64,000 nt of DNA from Hymenobacter swuensis DY53 (GCF_000576555.1 NZ_CP007145.1:2418001-2482000); one strand, 5' to 3'. Positions 1 through 8,858 are shown, counted from the stretch's first letter. Translations and numbers: made by a program. Notes: a model not told the origin generated them from the letters alone.

Positions 1-276
1 GTGCTGGATGGCACCACCCGCGACCTGGCCATTGAGGGCTTCTTCGTAGCCATCGGCCACGACCCGAACTCGAAAATCTTCCAGCCCTACCTGCACCACG
101 ATGAGCAGGGCTACCTGAAAACCATTCCCGGCACGGCCAAAACCAACGTGGACGGCGTATTCGCCTGCGGCGACGTGCAGGACTACACCTACCGCCAGGC
201 CGTAACGGCCGCCGGCTCCGGCTGCATGGCCGCCCTCGACGCCGAGCGTTACCTAGCTGCTTTGGGCGACCATTAG
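1..276 (+). CDS. trxB: Thioredoxin-disulfide reductase, C-terminal part (cut by window start)
   Basis: Flavoprotein that passes electrons from NADPH to thioredoxin in the cytoplasm. Only the last 91 residues are present and the true start lies before the window, so the first codon here is not a start. The visible part holds the family's second FAD-binding signature, [10 protein letters not shown], followed by the helix [22 protein letters not shown] that closes the FAD site. The CxxC active site would be upstream. The family identity is clear; TrxB is preferred over a ferredoxin-NADP reductase relative because of the VQDYTYRQA segment. Confidence 0.88.
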   Translation: MLDGTTRDLAIEGFFVAIGHDPNSKIFQPYLHHDEQGYLKTIPGTAKTNVDGVFACGDVQDYTYRQAVTAAGSGCMAALDAERYLAALGDH

Positions 277-393
277 GCGAAATGGTGAGTTAGTGATTCA
301 GTGAGTTTGACGCCAAACACTATTCAAGGTGGCTGTGCGTTCAACCCACTAAATCACTAACTCACCACTTCACTATTTCACCATTTCACTGTT
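277..393. repeat. Word-reiterating quasi-palindrome between trxB and the M23 gene
   Basis: The whole spacer is a quasi-palindrome. The left arm (279-309) repeats words such as GTGAGTTAGTGATTCAGTGAG. The right arm (347-390) is its approximate reverse complement, with TCAC words (ACTAAATCACTAACTCACCA, TTCACTATTTCACC). It starts right after the trxB stop and ends at the TTG start of the next gene. It could fold as an intercistronic RNA hairpin. It has no U-tract, so it is not a normal terminator. Confidence 0.7.
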
Positions 394-1545
394 TTGCCCT
401 TGCTGCATTTTTTGAAAACATGGCTGCTGCCGCTGCTACTGATCGGGCTGTTTGTAGGCTTGCCCGGCCAGCTGCTGGCCCAGCGCCGCAAAGTACCGGA
501 GCCGAAGGCAAAAGCCGGTTCGGCCGGCAAGCGGAGCGACTTTTTTCGGATTAAGTCGCCCACTATTCGCTACGTGCGACCTGATACGACCATTCTCATT
601 GAAACGGAGGAACTGCCCGACGAGGGCTCCGACGCAGCCAAATCCATCTTCTTCAACCCCGCTAAAAAGCTCTCTATCGTGAGTGAGGATACGTCCACGC
701 TCAACGAGGGGGAGCAGCATATTGTGGAGGTAAAGGAGCAGGTGCAGATTGACTCCTCCTGGATCCAGGTGGCAGGGTATTACGCCATCTGGGATACGCA
801 CAATATCAACCCGTACCGGGTGGATGGCCGCCGCATCAAGGATACGCTAAACCTGAAACTGACGGAACCGGATCGGCAGCGCTACGCCAAAATGCCGCTG
901 GTGAAAACGCCTCTGACCTCTGATTTCGGGTTCCGCGGCTACCGCTGGCACTACGGCGTAGACCTGGACCTGGAAACCGGCGACTCGGTGAAAGCGGCCT
1001 TTGACGGGGTTGTGCGCATTGTAAAATGGGACGGTTCGGGCTACGGCAACTATGTGCTCATCCGCCACTATAACGGCATCGAAACGCTTTACGGGCACAT
1101 GCAGAAGTCATTGGTGACGCCGGGTACGTTTGTAAAGGCCGGACAGCTGATTGGCCGGGGCGGCAGTACAGGGCGCAGCAGCGGCTCGCATCTGCACTTT
1201 GAGGTGCGCTACGAGGGCAACCCCATCGACCCGGAGCAGATGTACGATTTCCCGGATTACCGGCTCATCAAAGACAACTTCCAGATTACTTCGGGCCTGT
1301 TTGCTTACTACAGCAAGTCGTTGAAGTACCGGGGCGGCAGCGTGCCGGGGGCGGCCAGCAGCAGTAGCCGAAGCAGCAGTGCCGCCAAGCCCACGCAGGC
1401 CCGGCGCATTGTGTCACACAAAATCCGCAGTGGCGATACGCTGTCGGAAATTGCCGACAAGTACGGGGTTTCGCAGGCCCAGATCCGGCGGCTGAACGGT
1501 GGCACCGCCGTGCTGCGCGTGGGCCGGACGCTACGGATTAAGTAA
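394..1545 (+). CDS. M23 family metallopeptidase with C-terminal LysM domain
   Basis: Likely periplasmic or outer-surface peptidoglycan endopeptidase (LytM/M23, lysostaphin type), 383 residues. The N-terminus is a hydrophobic signal segment (about residues 8-28, LPLLLIGLFVGLPGQLLAQ). A linker follows, then the M23 domain (about 165-290) with zinc ligands in HYGVDLDLETGD, then LYGHM and HLHFEVRY. The LysM domain (about 340-383, SHKIRSGDTLSEIADKYGVS) binds glycan. The start is a TTG next to the word repeat; the nearest ATG at 420 is out of frame. The chosen start gives a normal signal peptide, but an alternative upstream start cannot be excluded. Confidence 0.88.
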   Translation: MPLLHFLKTWLLPLLLIGLFVGLPGQLLAQRRKVPEPKAKAGSAGKRSDFFRIKSPTIRYVRPDTTILIETEELPDEGSDAAKSIFFNPAKKLSIVSEDTSTLNEGEQHIVEVKEQVQIDSSWIQVAGYYAIWDTHNINPYRVDGRRIKDTLNLKLTEPDRQRYAKMPLVKTPLTSDFGFRGYRWHYGVDLDLETGDSVKAAFDGVVRIVKWDGSGYGNYVLIRHYNGIETLYGHMQKSLVTPGTFVKAGQLIGRGGSTGRSSGSHLHFEVRYEGNPIDPEQMYDFPDYRLIKDNFQITSGLFAYYSKSLKYRGGSVPGAASSSSRSSSAAKPTQARRIVSHKIRSGDTLSEIADKYGVSQAQIRRLNGGTAVLRVGRTLRIK

Positions 1546-1568
1546 ACAAGCTTCTTTTTTGATTTGTG

Positions 1569-1605
1569 AAAAGCCCCGCTGCGGTAGTAATCCGGCGGGG
1601 CTTTT
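1569..1605 (+). terminator. Rho-independent terminator after the M23 gene
   Basis: GC-rich hairpin with arms AAAAGCCCCGC and GCGGGGCTTTTT around a 15-nt loop, ending in a T-run. It lies 24 bases after the M23 stop codon and upstream of the araC-type gene. Confidence 0.85.
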
Positions 1606-1732
1606 TGGTGTCTCAGCCTTCGATTATCAGCCCGCTGCGTGGCGAAGATTATCTATCTTTTGGCAGCAGGTGCGTGCCGTGGTGTTGACGGCATGCACCG
1701 GTCGTTGCTGCTGAATATTCTGTCCGCTGCCC

Positions 1733-2884
1733 ATGTTCGTCCACCTTGATCTGGCCCTTGTGTTTCACCTGTTCTGCATCGTGCAGGGGCTGAGTACGGC
1801 CGCGTACCTGCTGGCGGGGCCACGCCGGCCGGGCAACCGATGGCTGGGGCTGTTGTTGCTGGCCCTCACGCTGCAGGTGATTGATTATTTTCTGAGCCGC
1901 TCGGGTGTGTACTACCGCAGCCAGTGGCTGTATTTCACGCCGCTGTTCTTCTCCTGGGGTTTCGGGCCGCTGCTGCTGGCGTACGTGCGGGCGCCGTACG
2001 GTGCCCGGCCGCTGCGGTGGCCGCACTTCGGGCCGGTGGCGGGGCAGGCACTGTTCTACGTGGTGCTGGCAGTGCAGTCGTTTGATGCCAAAACATGGTT
2101 CTGGCTGAACGTGCATAAGCCCTGGACACGCTACCTCGAGCACTACGGGGCGGTGCTGTCGGTGCTGCTGTATGCGGGGCTGGCGCTCGGCTTTCTGAGC
2201 CGGCAGTCCCGGCCGGCCCGGTGGCTACGGCCGGGGTTGCTGGGTGTGGGCCTGTTCTACGCGGCCGCTGCCCTGGACCCGGTGGTGAACAGCGCCTACC
2301 TGCCCGCCGGGGGGGCAAAATTCTACCTCACCAGTCTGGTGCTGCCCGTGCTTGCCTATGCGCTGGCGTTGGGGGGGTGGCTGAAAAATACCGCTACGCC
2401 GGTGCCGCACTTGGTCGGAGCGGCATCGGCTGAAGCGGCATCTGGCTTGTCGGAAGTCGCAATGCCCGCCGCAAACGCAGCAGCTCCCAGCAAAGAGCCG
2501 CCGCAAGTAAACCCTGAGCAACTGGCGCGGGTGGTGGCCGCCTTCGAGCAGGAGCATGTGTTCCGCAACCCCGACCTGACCCTCGACAGCTTGGCGGAGC
2601 TGCTGGACCTGACGCCTAATGCCGCGTCGCAGTTGCTGAATGCCGGGCTGGGGCAGTCGTTTCACGAGCTGGTGAACGGCTACCGGCTGGAGGAGGTGAA
2701 GCGCCGCCTGCTGACTCCCGATGCTCGTCGGCTGACGGTGCTGGCTCTGGCCTTGGAAGCGGGCTTCAATCCCAAGACTACTTTCAACCGGGTATTCAAG
2801 GAAAAGACCGGCCTGACGCCCAAAGAGTACCAAAAGAAGTACCAAGCTACCCATCGGGACGATTCGGTGACGGCCGCCGGCTAG
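1733..2884 (+). CDS. AraC family regulator with N-terminal membrane domain
   Basis: Membrane-anchored transcription factor of 383 residues. The first about 225 residues hold several hydrophobic segments (for example LALVFHLFCIVQGLSTAAYL, LGLLLLALTLQVIDYFL, TSLVLPVLAYALALGGWL), probably seven helices as in this Bacteroidota family. A linker rich in Ala and Pro follows. The C-terminal AraC-type double helix-turn-helix (about 270-375) has FRNPDLTLDSLAELLDLTP and the second-helix signature LALEAGFNPKTTFNRVFKE. The target is unknown. The downstream hydrolase is 31 bases away on the same strand and may be co-transcribed, so it is a candidate target. Confidence 0.88.
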   Translation: MFVHLDLALVFHLFCIVQGLSTAAYLLAGPRRPGNRWLGLLLLALTLQVIDYFLSRSGVYYRSQWLYFTPLFFSWGFGPLLLAYVRAPYGARPLRWPHFGPVAGQALFYVVLAVQSFDAKTWFWLNVHKPWTRYLEHYGAVLSVLLYAGLALGFLSRQSRPARWLRPGLLGVGLFYAAAALDPVVNSAYLPAGGAKFYLTSLVLPVLAYALALGGWLKNTATPVPHLVGAASAEAASGLSEVAMPAANAAAPSKEPPQVNPEQLARVVAAFEQEHVFRNPDLTLDSLAELLDLTPNAASQLLNAGLGQSFHELVNGYRLEEVKRRLLTPDARRLTVLALALEAGFNPKTTFNRVFKEKTGLTPKEYQKKYQATHRDDSVTAAG

Positions 2885-2915
2885 GTTTGCTGTCGTCATC
2901 ATAGTCCTACCTACT

Positions 2916-4750
2916 ATGCGCTTGCTTGTACTGCTGCCGCTCCTGCTGAGCTACCTGGGCTCTGTGCCTAGTCTCGCTCAGGCTCCCGCCGCTTCGCCCT
3001 TGCCCGCCTCGGTGCCCGCCCGCATCCGGGCCGTGGAAAACAGCCTGCTGCCTTACGTGCCGGTAGCCGGCCTGCCGGGCTGGAACCTCTTGGACCGCAT
3101 GAAGCACCACCGCGTGCCTGGGCTCAGCATTGCCGTCATCCACAACTACCGGGTGGAGTGGGTGAAAGCCTATGGCTGGGCCGATACCACCCGTAGGGTG
3201 CCAGTAACGCCAGCTACGCTGTTTTCGGCAGGTTCCATTTCCAAGCTTGTCACGGCTGGGGCCGCGTTGCAGCTGGTGCAGTCCGGTAAGTTCAGCCTGG
3301 ACACGCCCATCAATACCTACCTGAAGTCGTGGCAGGTCGCCGAAAACGACTTCACCCGGCAGCAGCCTGTTACGCTACGGCTGCTGCTGAGCCACCAGGG
3401 CGGCACCAGCCAGTCGGCTTACTTTGGGTTTGTGCCGGGGAAAGGCCCGCTGCCTTCGGTGGTCGATATTCTCAGCGGGCAGCCCCGGGCCGAGAGCCGG
3501 CCGGTGGTGGTGAACAAGGTGCCGGGCACGGGCTTCCAGTATTCGGGTGGGGGCTACCTGGTGGCCCAGTTGGCTATGATGGATGCTACCGGCCTGGACT
3601 TCGCCACCCTCACCGACGAGGTGCTGTTCCGGCCCCTGAAGATGCGCAGCGCCACGTTTGCCCAGCCTTTGCCGCCAGCCCTGGAAGCCCGCGCCGCCTG
3701 GGCGTATTCCGAAAATAGCTGGTTTAAGAGCATGCCCTACGTGTATCCGCAGCAGGTCCCGGCCGGCCTCTACGCCACGCCCACCGACTTTGCCCGGTTT
3801 GTGCTGGAGGTGCAGCAGGCCTACCGGGGCAGGGGCCGGGTGCTCACTCAGGCCTCGGCCCGGGCCATGCTCACGCCTGAGGCCGATGTTTCGCAGGGCA
3901 CGTACCGGGAGCAGATGGGGCTGGGGGCTTTCTTGCTGCAGCGCGCCGACCGCACCGACGAGGGCAGCCGCTATTTTGAGCACATGGGCGTGAATGCCGG
4001 CTTTCTGGCCTATGCCCTCGGCAGCGTGACGGGCGGCAACGGTGTGGTGATTATGATGAACAACAACAACGGGGCGGCCGAGCTGGGCAAGGAGCTGCGC
4101 CGGGCCGTGGCCGCCGTGTACGGCTGGCCGGCCTTCCTGCCCGAGCCCATCCGGCCCCTGGCCGTGGCCTCGGCCGTGCTGGATGCCTACGCCGGCCGCT
4201 ACCAGCGCGGCCCCGATGAAGTCGTGACGTTTCGGCGGGAGGCCGGGCACTTGGTCGAAACCATCAACGACGGGGCCGAAATCCTGGCCTACCCCATGGG
4301 CCCCGATACGGTGGCCTTCACCGATTACGCTATGCGCGGCGTGTTCACACGCGACGCGGCAGGGCGGGTAGCCGGCCTGCGGATTCCGGAAACCAACCAG
4401 CTGCTGCCCCGTCTCGCCCCCGAGAATCTGCTGCCCGGAGAATTCTTACGACAGGGCCGCATTGCGGAGGCCGTGGCTGGCTACCGGCTGCTTAAGCTCA
4501 ACGAATACCAGCTTACATACATGGCCTACGAGCTGCTCAACGGCCACCCCGCCAACCTTCCCGCTGCCTGGGCCTGCTCACGCTGGCCCGGGAGCAGTTC
4601 CCGGAGTCGGCCATCGTTTTCGCCCGTTGGGGCGACCTGTACGCGCGCCAAGGCAACAAACCCCGGGCCATTGAAGCCTACCAGCAAGCCCTGCGGCTGT
4701 ATCCCGAGGATAAGGATGTGCAGGAAAAGCTGCTGGCTTTGCAGCCGTAA
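2916..4750 (+). CDS. Class C beta-lactamase-related serine hydrolase with TPR tail, frameshifted near the 3' end
   Basis: Exported serine hydrolase of the beta-lactamase/D-alanyl-D-alanine peptidase clan. It has a signal peptide (ending near LAQAPAAS), the nucleophile motif SISK (about residue 110) and YSGGGYLVAQL as the second motif (YxN-like). Around 4550-4571 the reading frame is lost. The uninterrupted ORF runs to 4901 with a non-protein-like tail. Shifting by one base at that point restores a TPR-like segment (AREQFPESAIVFARWGDLYA, then AIEAYQQALRLYPEDKDVQ) that ends with TAA at 4748-4750. A one-base deletion, or a sequencing error, is the simplest reading. The hydrolase domain itself is intact. 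Confidence 0.8.
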
Positions 4751-4785
4751 GCAGGCCCAGGCAGGCGGGCTACCGCACTACCTGC

Positions 4786-4793
4786 TACTTTTG
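4786..4793 (+). promoter_or_regulatory. Candidate -7 promoter element for bshB1
   Basis: TACTTTTG matches the Bacteroidota -7 consensus TAnnTTTG exactly and lies about 105 bases before the bshB1 start, just after the real end of the preceding gene. No clear -33 TTTG was found at the usual spacing. Confidence 0.4.
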
Positions 4794-4897
4794 CCGGTAG
4801 CTGTGGCCCGAGCCCGGCACTCAGGCGGGCGTCGTCCGCGGGGAGGAGCCAGGCCGGGCTACAGCGTTCCTGTTGTGGCTTATTTTTCTCTCTCTGA

Positions 4898-5617
4898 ATG
4901 AAACTTGATATTCTGGCCTTTGGGGCGCACCCCGATGATGTAGAAATGTCGGCTGCGGGTACGCTGCTGACGGCGGCGGCGGCCGGTAAGAAAATCGGCA
5001 TTGTGGACTTTACCCGGGGCGAGCTGGGCACGCGCGGCACGCCCGTTACCCGCGCCCAAGAAGCCGAAGCGGCCAGCCGCATCCTGGGCCTGAGCGCCCG
5101 CGAAAACCTAGGCCTGCCCGATGGCTTCTTCCGTAACGACCGGGAGCACCAACTGCCCGTTATTGCCGCTATCCGTCGCTACCAGCCCGAGATTATCCTC
5201 TGCAACGCCATTCACGACCGGCACCCCGACCACGGCCGGGGCGCGCAGCTGGCCTCCGAATCGTGCTTTCTGAGCGGGCTGCGCATGATTGAAACCCTCG
5301 GCGACGACGGGCAGTCCCAGCAGCCCTGGCGGCCGCGCCTGGTGTTTCACTACATCCAGGACCGCCAGATTCCAGCCGACTTCGTGGTGGATATTTCGGC
5401 GCATTGGCCCCAAAAGTGGGAAAGCATTCAGGCCTACCGCACCCAGTTCCACGACCCCGAAAGCACCGAGCCCGGTACCTACCTCTCCACGCCGGTGTTC
5501 AGCAACTTTATGGAAGCCCGCGCCCGGGAGTTTGGCCACCTGATAGGAGTGGAGTTCGGGGAAGGCTTCACCCGCGAACGGCCGCTGGGCGTGCGGGAAA
5601 TTACGGAGCTACTGTAG
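4898..5617 (+). CDS. bshB1: Bacillithiol biosynthesis deacetylase BshB1
   Basis: Zinc-dependent LmbE/PIG-L family deacetylase that removes the acetyl group from GlcNAc-malate, the second step of bacillithiol synthesis. The metal-binding signature is at the N-terminus (FGAHPDDVEMSAAGTLL). The family-specific FTRGELGTRGTP and the metal/catalytic HDRHPDHGRGAQLA (about 107-120) also fit BshB1, and the length of 239 is typical. ATG at 4898 follows a pyrimidine-rich leader. The gene stands alone here; bshA and bshC are not in the window. The low-molecular-weight thiol it makes may serve the DinB/maleylpyruvate isomerase-type protein at 44073, but that link is inference. Confidence 0.93.
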   Translation: MKLDILAFGAHPDDVEMSAAGTLLTAAAAGKKIGIVDFTRGELGTRGTPVTRAQEAEAASRILGLSARENLGLPDGFFRNDREHQLPVIAAIRRYQPEIILCNAIHDRHPDHGRGAQLASESCFLSGLRMIETLGDDGQSQQPWRPRLVFHYIQDRQIPADFVVDISAHWPQKWESIQAYRTQFHDPESTEPGTYLSTPVFSNFMEARAREFGHLIGVEFGEGFTRERPLGVREITELL

Positions 5618-5636
5618 CTGTTGCGTGTGATAAAAC

Positions 5637-5746
5637 CACGTCATTTCAAGCGTAGTGTAGCGAAGCCGAGGAATCTCACGTGCTGATGTTGGATTACTCT
5701 GGCAACCTCAGCACGCCAGATTCTTCGGCAAGCTCGGAATGACGTG
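5637..5746. repeat. REP-like palindrome (divergent copy)
   Basis: Imperfect inverted repeat: CACGTCATTTCAAGCG...GAAGCCGAGGAATCTCACG on the left, and GATTCTTCGGCAAGCTCGGAATGACGTG on the right. It belongs to the same general class as the GTCAT(C/G)CTGAGC elements elsewhere in the window but is the most diverged copy. Confidence 0.65.
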
Positions 5747-5800
5747 CTGGTTGATAGGGGATTTTCTTGCTGTCTATTCACCCTGTGCTGCCTCAGTACG

Positions 5801-5833
5801 GAAAGAGCCCGGTCCTTCAAGGCTGGGCTCTTT
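5801..5833 (+). terminator. Terminator-like hairpin
   Basis: Arms GAAAGAGCCC and GGGCTCTTT close a loop of about 13 bases, with only a short T-run. It is the only other structure seen in the long spacer between bshB1 and the next gene (5618-6081), apart from the REP-like palindrome and an AT-rich stretch before 5960. Confidence 0.5.
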
Positions 5834-6081
5834 GCATGAAATCCAGTTGGAACAAGAGAATTGCAGGAGTGTGCGAGATGCGTTGAAAGTCTGATAACAT
5901 AGGGCATAAATTCACTTTAATACGTTGAAAAGCTTTTTTGTGAGGAAGAGAAAAGTCTGATAAGTGGATGAGTTGTAATGGCGCTTCGGCTGTCAATCTG
6001 CTACTTCGGGCATCTCTTCTGCGTCGGCTGTTCTTCAGGGCCGGCAGGAGGGAAGTTGCCCCACCTCACTTCCTCGTACCC

Positions 6082-6774
6082 ATGAAACGTGTTCCTGCTC
6101 GCTTGCCTTTGGGATTGAAACTGGCCTTCACGGCTTTCCTACTGGTAATGGTGCCGGTGTACTGGGTGAATTACGGCCCCACCAACTTCCTGTACTTCTG
6201 CGACGTGTCGCTGCTGCTGTGTCTCATCAGCGTCTGGACGGAGCGCCGCCTGTCGGCTTCCATGGCCGCTGTGGGTATCCTGCTGCCCCAGGTGCTGTGG
6301 TGCGCCGATTTTCTGGGCGAACTGGGCGGCACCCACCTGATTGGTATGACGTCGTACATGTTCGACCCCAACCGCTCCTTGTTTCTGCGCGGGCTCTCGT
6401 TTTTCCACGGCTGGCTGCCTTTCCTCATCCTGTTTCTGGTGAAGCGTCTGGGCTACGACCGGCGCGCCCTGCCGGCCTGGACGCTGCTGGCCTGGGGCCT
6501 GTGCCTAGTAGCCTACTTCTGGCTGCCGCCCGCCGGAGCCACCGTACCCGACCCCAAGATTCCGGTGAACATCAACTACGTGTTCGGCTTCGATGATGCC
6601 CACCCCCAAACCTGGCTGCCCGCCCCGCTCTACCTCGTGGGCTGGATGCTGACGCTGCTGCTCGTCATCTATTTGCCCACGCACTGGGCGCTGCGCCGCT
6701 GGCTGGCCCCGAAGTCGGCACCGGTGCAGGCGGCGGCAGAGTACCCGGTCAAGTTGACACTGAAGCAGGGCTAA
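6082..6774 (+). CDS. Multi-pass membrane protein of unknown function
   Basis: Hydrophobic protein of 230 residues with about six membrane segments, for example LKLAFTAFLLVMVPVYWV, FLYFCDVSLLLCLISVW, ALPAWTLLAWGLCLVAYFWL and LYLVGWMLTLLLVIYL. I chose ATG 6082 (MKRVPARLPLGLK) because the longer ORF from 5968 would add a basic, non-conserved-looking stretch before the first helix. The loop GGTHLIGMTSYMFDPNRSLF is polar and may hold functional residues. I cannot name a family. It probably sits in the inner membrane. The next gene starts 36 bases downstream and may be co-transcribed. Confidence 0.75.
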   Translation: MKRVPARLPLGLKLAFTAFLLVMVPVYWVNYGPTNFLYFCDVSLLLCLISVWTERRLSASMAAVGILLPQVLWCADFLGELGGTHLIGMTSYMFDPNRSLFLRGLSFFHGWLPFLILFLVKRLGYDRRALPAWTLLAWGLCLVAYFWLPPAGATVPDPKIPVNINYVFGFDDAHPQTWLPAPLYLVGWMLTLLLVIYLPTHWALRRWLAPKSAPVQAAAEYPVKLTLKQG

Positions 6775-6809
6775 GCTTCGGTAATTTCTCTTCGGTGAAC
6801 TATCTTGTT

Positions 6810-7262
6810 ATGAAAATCACGCGCTTTACCGCTTCCGTTACCCGGCTACTCCTGATGTCTATCCTCGGCCCTGAGCAATTCCCGGACGCCGCCGCCCAAC
6901 CCGCTACAGGCCGCCGCCAGCGCCTGGCCGGGGCGGCGGCTACCACCGCCACCCAGCTGCTGCCTTTGCTCAAGCTGCTCGATACCATCCAGCCCCAGGT
7001 GTGCAGCGACTCGGTGTTTCACCTGCGGCGGCTGAAAATTCAGGCTCACTTTGCGGAGGTACGCCAGGAAATGCGGGCAGAGCGGCCCCGTCGACAGGCC
7101 CTGCAATTCGCCCTCCACGCCCTCACCGAGCTGGTGCGCGAAGAAGCCCGTGACATCAGCCGCGACGAGCTGCAGCAAGCCGCCAAGGAAGTTGTGCTGG
7201 CCACCCTCAAAAATGCACCGGCCCTGCTGAACGCCGCCAATCAGGCGCGGTTGCTGGCGTGA
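6810..7262 (+). CDS. Hypothetical helical protein
   Basis: Protein of 150 residues, rich in Ala, Leu and Arg, predicted to be almost all helix, with no signal peptide and no motif I recognise. The region LQFALHALTELVREEARDIS looks amphipathic. ATG 6810 is preferred over GTG 6795. The last residues, NAANQARLLA plus the stop codon, recur at 12557-12590 as an orphan fragment. This marks the gene as one side of a duplicated junction (see the scar entries). Confidence 0.6.
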   Translation: MKITRFTASVTRLLLMSILGPEQFPDAAAQPATGRRQRLAGAAATTATQLLPLLKLLDTIQPQVCSDSVFHLRRLKIQAHFAEVRQEMRAERPRRQALQFALHALTELVREEARDISRDELQQAAKEVVLATLKNAPALLNAANQARLLA

Positions 7263-7287
7263 AGTATAGTGAGTGAGGAGGTCTATT

Positions 7288-7336
7288 CTACCGCACCTCA
7301 GTTTGTTGCGCTTCCAGGCCGGTCCAGTAGCGGCTC
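7288..7336 (-). pseudogene. Remnant of the 3' end of an accC-like gene
   Basis: Read on the minus strand, this stretch encodes AATGPAWKRNK and a nearby TAG. It matches the C-terminus of the intact accC at 13307 (AATGSAWKRNRLGAR, stop) with one base lost between the WKRN block and the stop. It lies 26 bases after the stop of the 6810 gene. It pairs with the 12557-12590 remnant to form a duplicated gene junction. Confidence 0.6.
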
Positions 7337-7442
7337 CCAAAACGGCGTGGTATAGCACCCGTTGGGGCTAAGATGAACGGCTGGAAAAACAGGACGGAAA
7401 AAAATTACCTGCAACGATGCGTTACCGGGCGTAACAATGCCG

Positions 7443-7450
7443 TAGTTTTG
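7443..7450 (+). promoter_or_regulatory. Candidate -7 promoter element for the pyrB leader
   Basis: TAGTTTTG fits TAnnTTTG. A start site about 7 bases later would place the leader reading frame (ATG 7455 or 7479) at or near the 5' end of the transcript. The -33 region is weak. Confidence 0.4.
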
Positions 7451-7478
7451 CAGCATGCTTCAACCCCAAAACCTGTTG

Positions 7479-7736
7479 ATGAAGCGTGGAACCCTGCCCG
7501 GCAAGGACCCGCGAGTGGACCAGAAGGTCTTCGCCGCCATCGGTTTTTCCGATTTTGCCGCTGCTGTTTCCGTTATTTTTTCTGCCTGTTGCCCCGCCGC
7601 CGTTTCGGATTTCGAAACGGTTTTTTTATGCCCCTTGGGTTCGTCGGACGCTACCGCTCCGCCCAACGCGCGGCGGCGGCCGGCGCCCCGGCCTCCACGG
7701 GTAGCTCGTTTCTCCGGCCTGGGGAATAGCCGATAA
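7479..7736 (+). CDS. Candidate pyrB leader peptide
   Basis: Short frame starting at ATG 7479 (or 7455) and ending 53 bases before pyrB. It is read straight through a T6 run (7576-7581) and the terminator hairpin at 7600-7627. The first about 45 codons are rich in Phe and Val (FAAIGFSDFAAAVSVIFSA). The layout is that of the enterobacterial pyrBI leader (pyrL): RNA polymerase pausing at a U-rich stretch when UTP is low lets the ribosome catch up and block the terminator. There is no sequence similarity to pyrL that I can see. The region after the terminator (GC-rich codons) may not be real protein. Confidence 0.4.
   Translation: MKRGTLPGKDPRVDQKVFAAIGFSDFAAAVSVIFSACCPAAVSDFETVFLCPLGSSDATAPPNARRRPAPRPPRVARFSGLGNSR
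7600..7627 (+). terminator. Candidate transcription attenuator before pyrB
   Basis: Perfect 8-bp stem, CCGTTTCG and CGAAACGG, with loop GATTT and followed by T7. It lies 163 bases upstream of the pyrB ATG, inside the leader frame and 18 bases after a T6 run. As nothing else is encoded between the promoter element and this point, it most likely controls pyrB. Confidence 0.65.
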
Positions 7737-7789
7737 GACTTTCCATTGTCCGTTTTAGTCCGACAACCTCACTTTTCCTCACCTCCGGT

Positions 7790-8770
7790 ATGGCACGTAA
7801 AGACCTCCTTGACATTGCATCCCTTCACCGGGAGGAAATCGAGTTTTTGCTCGATCAATCCACGTCCTTTAAAAAGCTGTTCACCCGCTCGGTGAAGAAA
7901 ATCCCCGCCCTCGAGGGCAAGTCGGTGCTTATGCTGTTCTACGAGGCCAGCACCCGGACGCACTCCTCCTTCGAGGTGGCCGCCAAACGCCTCTCGGCGG
8001 AGGTTACGAACTTCGACGTCGCCCACTCCTCCATCACCAAGGGCGAGTCGGTGCGCGAGACAATTGAGACGCTGCAGGCCATGCGCACCGACTACATCGT
8101 CGTGCGCCACGGGCACCCCGGGCTGCCCGCCATGATTGCCCGCCAAACCACGGCGTCGGTCATCAATGCCGGCGACGGCGCGCACGAACACCCCACCCAG
8201 GCGTTGCTGGACGCCTTCACCATCAAGGAAAAATTTCCTGACCCCCGGGGCAAGAAAGTCCTCATCATCGGCGACATTCTCCATTCCCGCGTGGCGCGCT
8301 CCACCAGCACGCTGCTGCAAAAGCTGGGCGTGGAGGTGGCGTATCTCGGGCCGGGCTCCCTGGTGCCCAAGTACGGCCCGGCCACCATTCCCCGCTTCAC
8401 CGACTACGAGGCGGCCATGGCCTGGGCGCCCGATGTGGTGTACCTGCTCCGCGTGCAGATGGAGCGCCAGGACGTGCAGTTTTTCCCCAACGTCCGCGAA
8501 TACCACCGGGTCTACGGCATCACCACCGCCCGGCTGGCAGAAATCCGTGATAAGGGTCTCTACATCATGCACCCCGGCCCCGTAAACCGCGGGGTGGAGC
8601 TGTGCGATGCCGTGATGGACTACGAGCGTAGCCTCATCACCAACCAGGTCGAAAACGGCATCTCCATCCGCATGGCCGTGCTCGACTGGCTTACGCCGGG
8701 CGGGGACTTCCCGAAGCAGGAAGCGTATGCCGCCCGGCAGCAAGCCGGCTCTTCGCTGCTTATGCCCTAG
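7790..8770 (+). CDS. pyrB: Aspartate carbamoyltransferase catalytic subunit
   Basis: Condenses carbamoyl phosphate with L-aspartate, the committed step of pyrimidine synthesis. Its 326 residues show the carbamoyl-phosphate loop STRTHSSFEVAAKRL (about 51-65) and the HPTQALLDAFTI motif (about 136-147). Late motifs MHPGPVNRGVEL are also present. No pyrI regulatory subunit is adjacent, so it is probably a class C catalytic trimer or controlled only at the RNA level. The upstream leader and terminator suggest attenuation. pyrC follows 88 bases downstream. Confidence 0.96.
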   Translation: MARKDLLDIASLHREEIEFLLDQSTSFKKLFTRSVKKIPALEGKSVLMLFYEASTRTHSSFEVAAKRLSAEVTNFDVAHSSITKGESVRETIETLQAMRTDYIVVRHGHPGLPAMIARQTTASVINAGDGAHEHPTQALLDAFTIKEKFPDPRGKKVLIIGDILHSRVARSTSTLLQKLGVEVAYLGPGSLVPKYGPATIPRFTDYEAAMAWAPDVVYLLRVQMERQDVQFFPNVREYHRVYGITTARLAEIRDKGLYIMHPGPVNRGVELCDAVMDYERSLITNQVENGISIRMAVLDWLTPGGDFPKQEAYAARQQAGSSLLMP

Positions 8771-8858
8771 GTAGCGGCTGGTGCCGCCCGCGTAGTATCA
8801 TCTTCAACAGTTCGAATATTTCACCCACCCTTTGCCGGTTCATCGCACTCCTTACTCC

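Noticed and set aside
7373-7729. Alternative leader frame before pyrB in another reading frame
   Set aside because: Arg/Cys-rich composition suggests a shadow frame, and the frame from 7479 fits the layout of a pyrL-type leader better.
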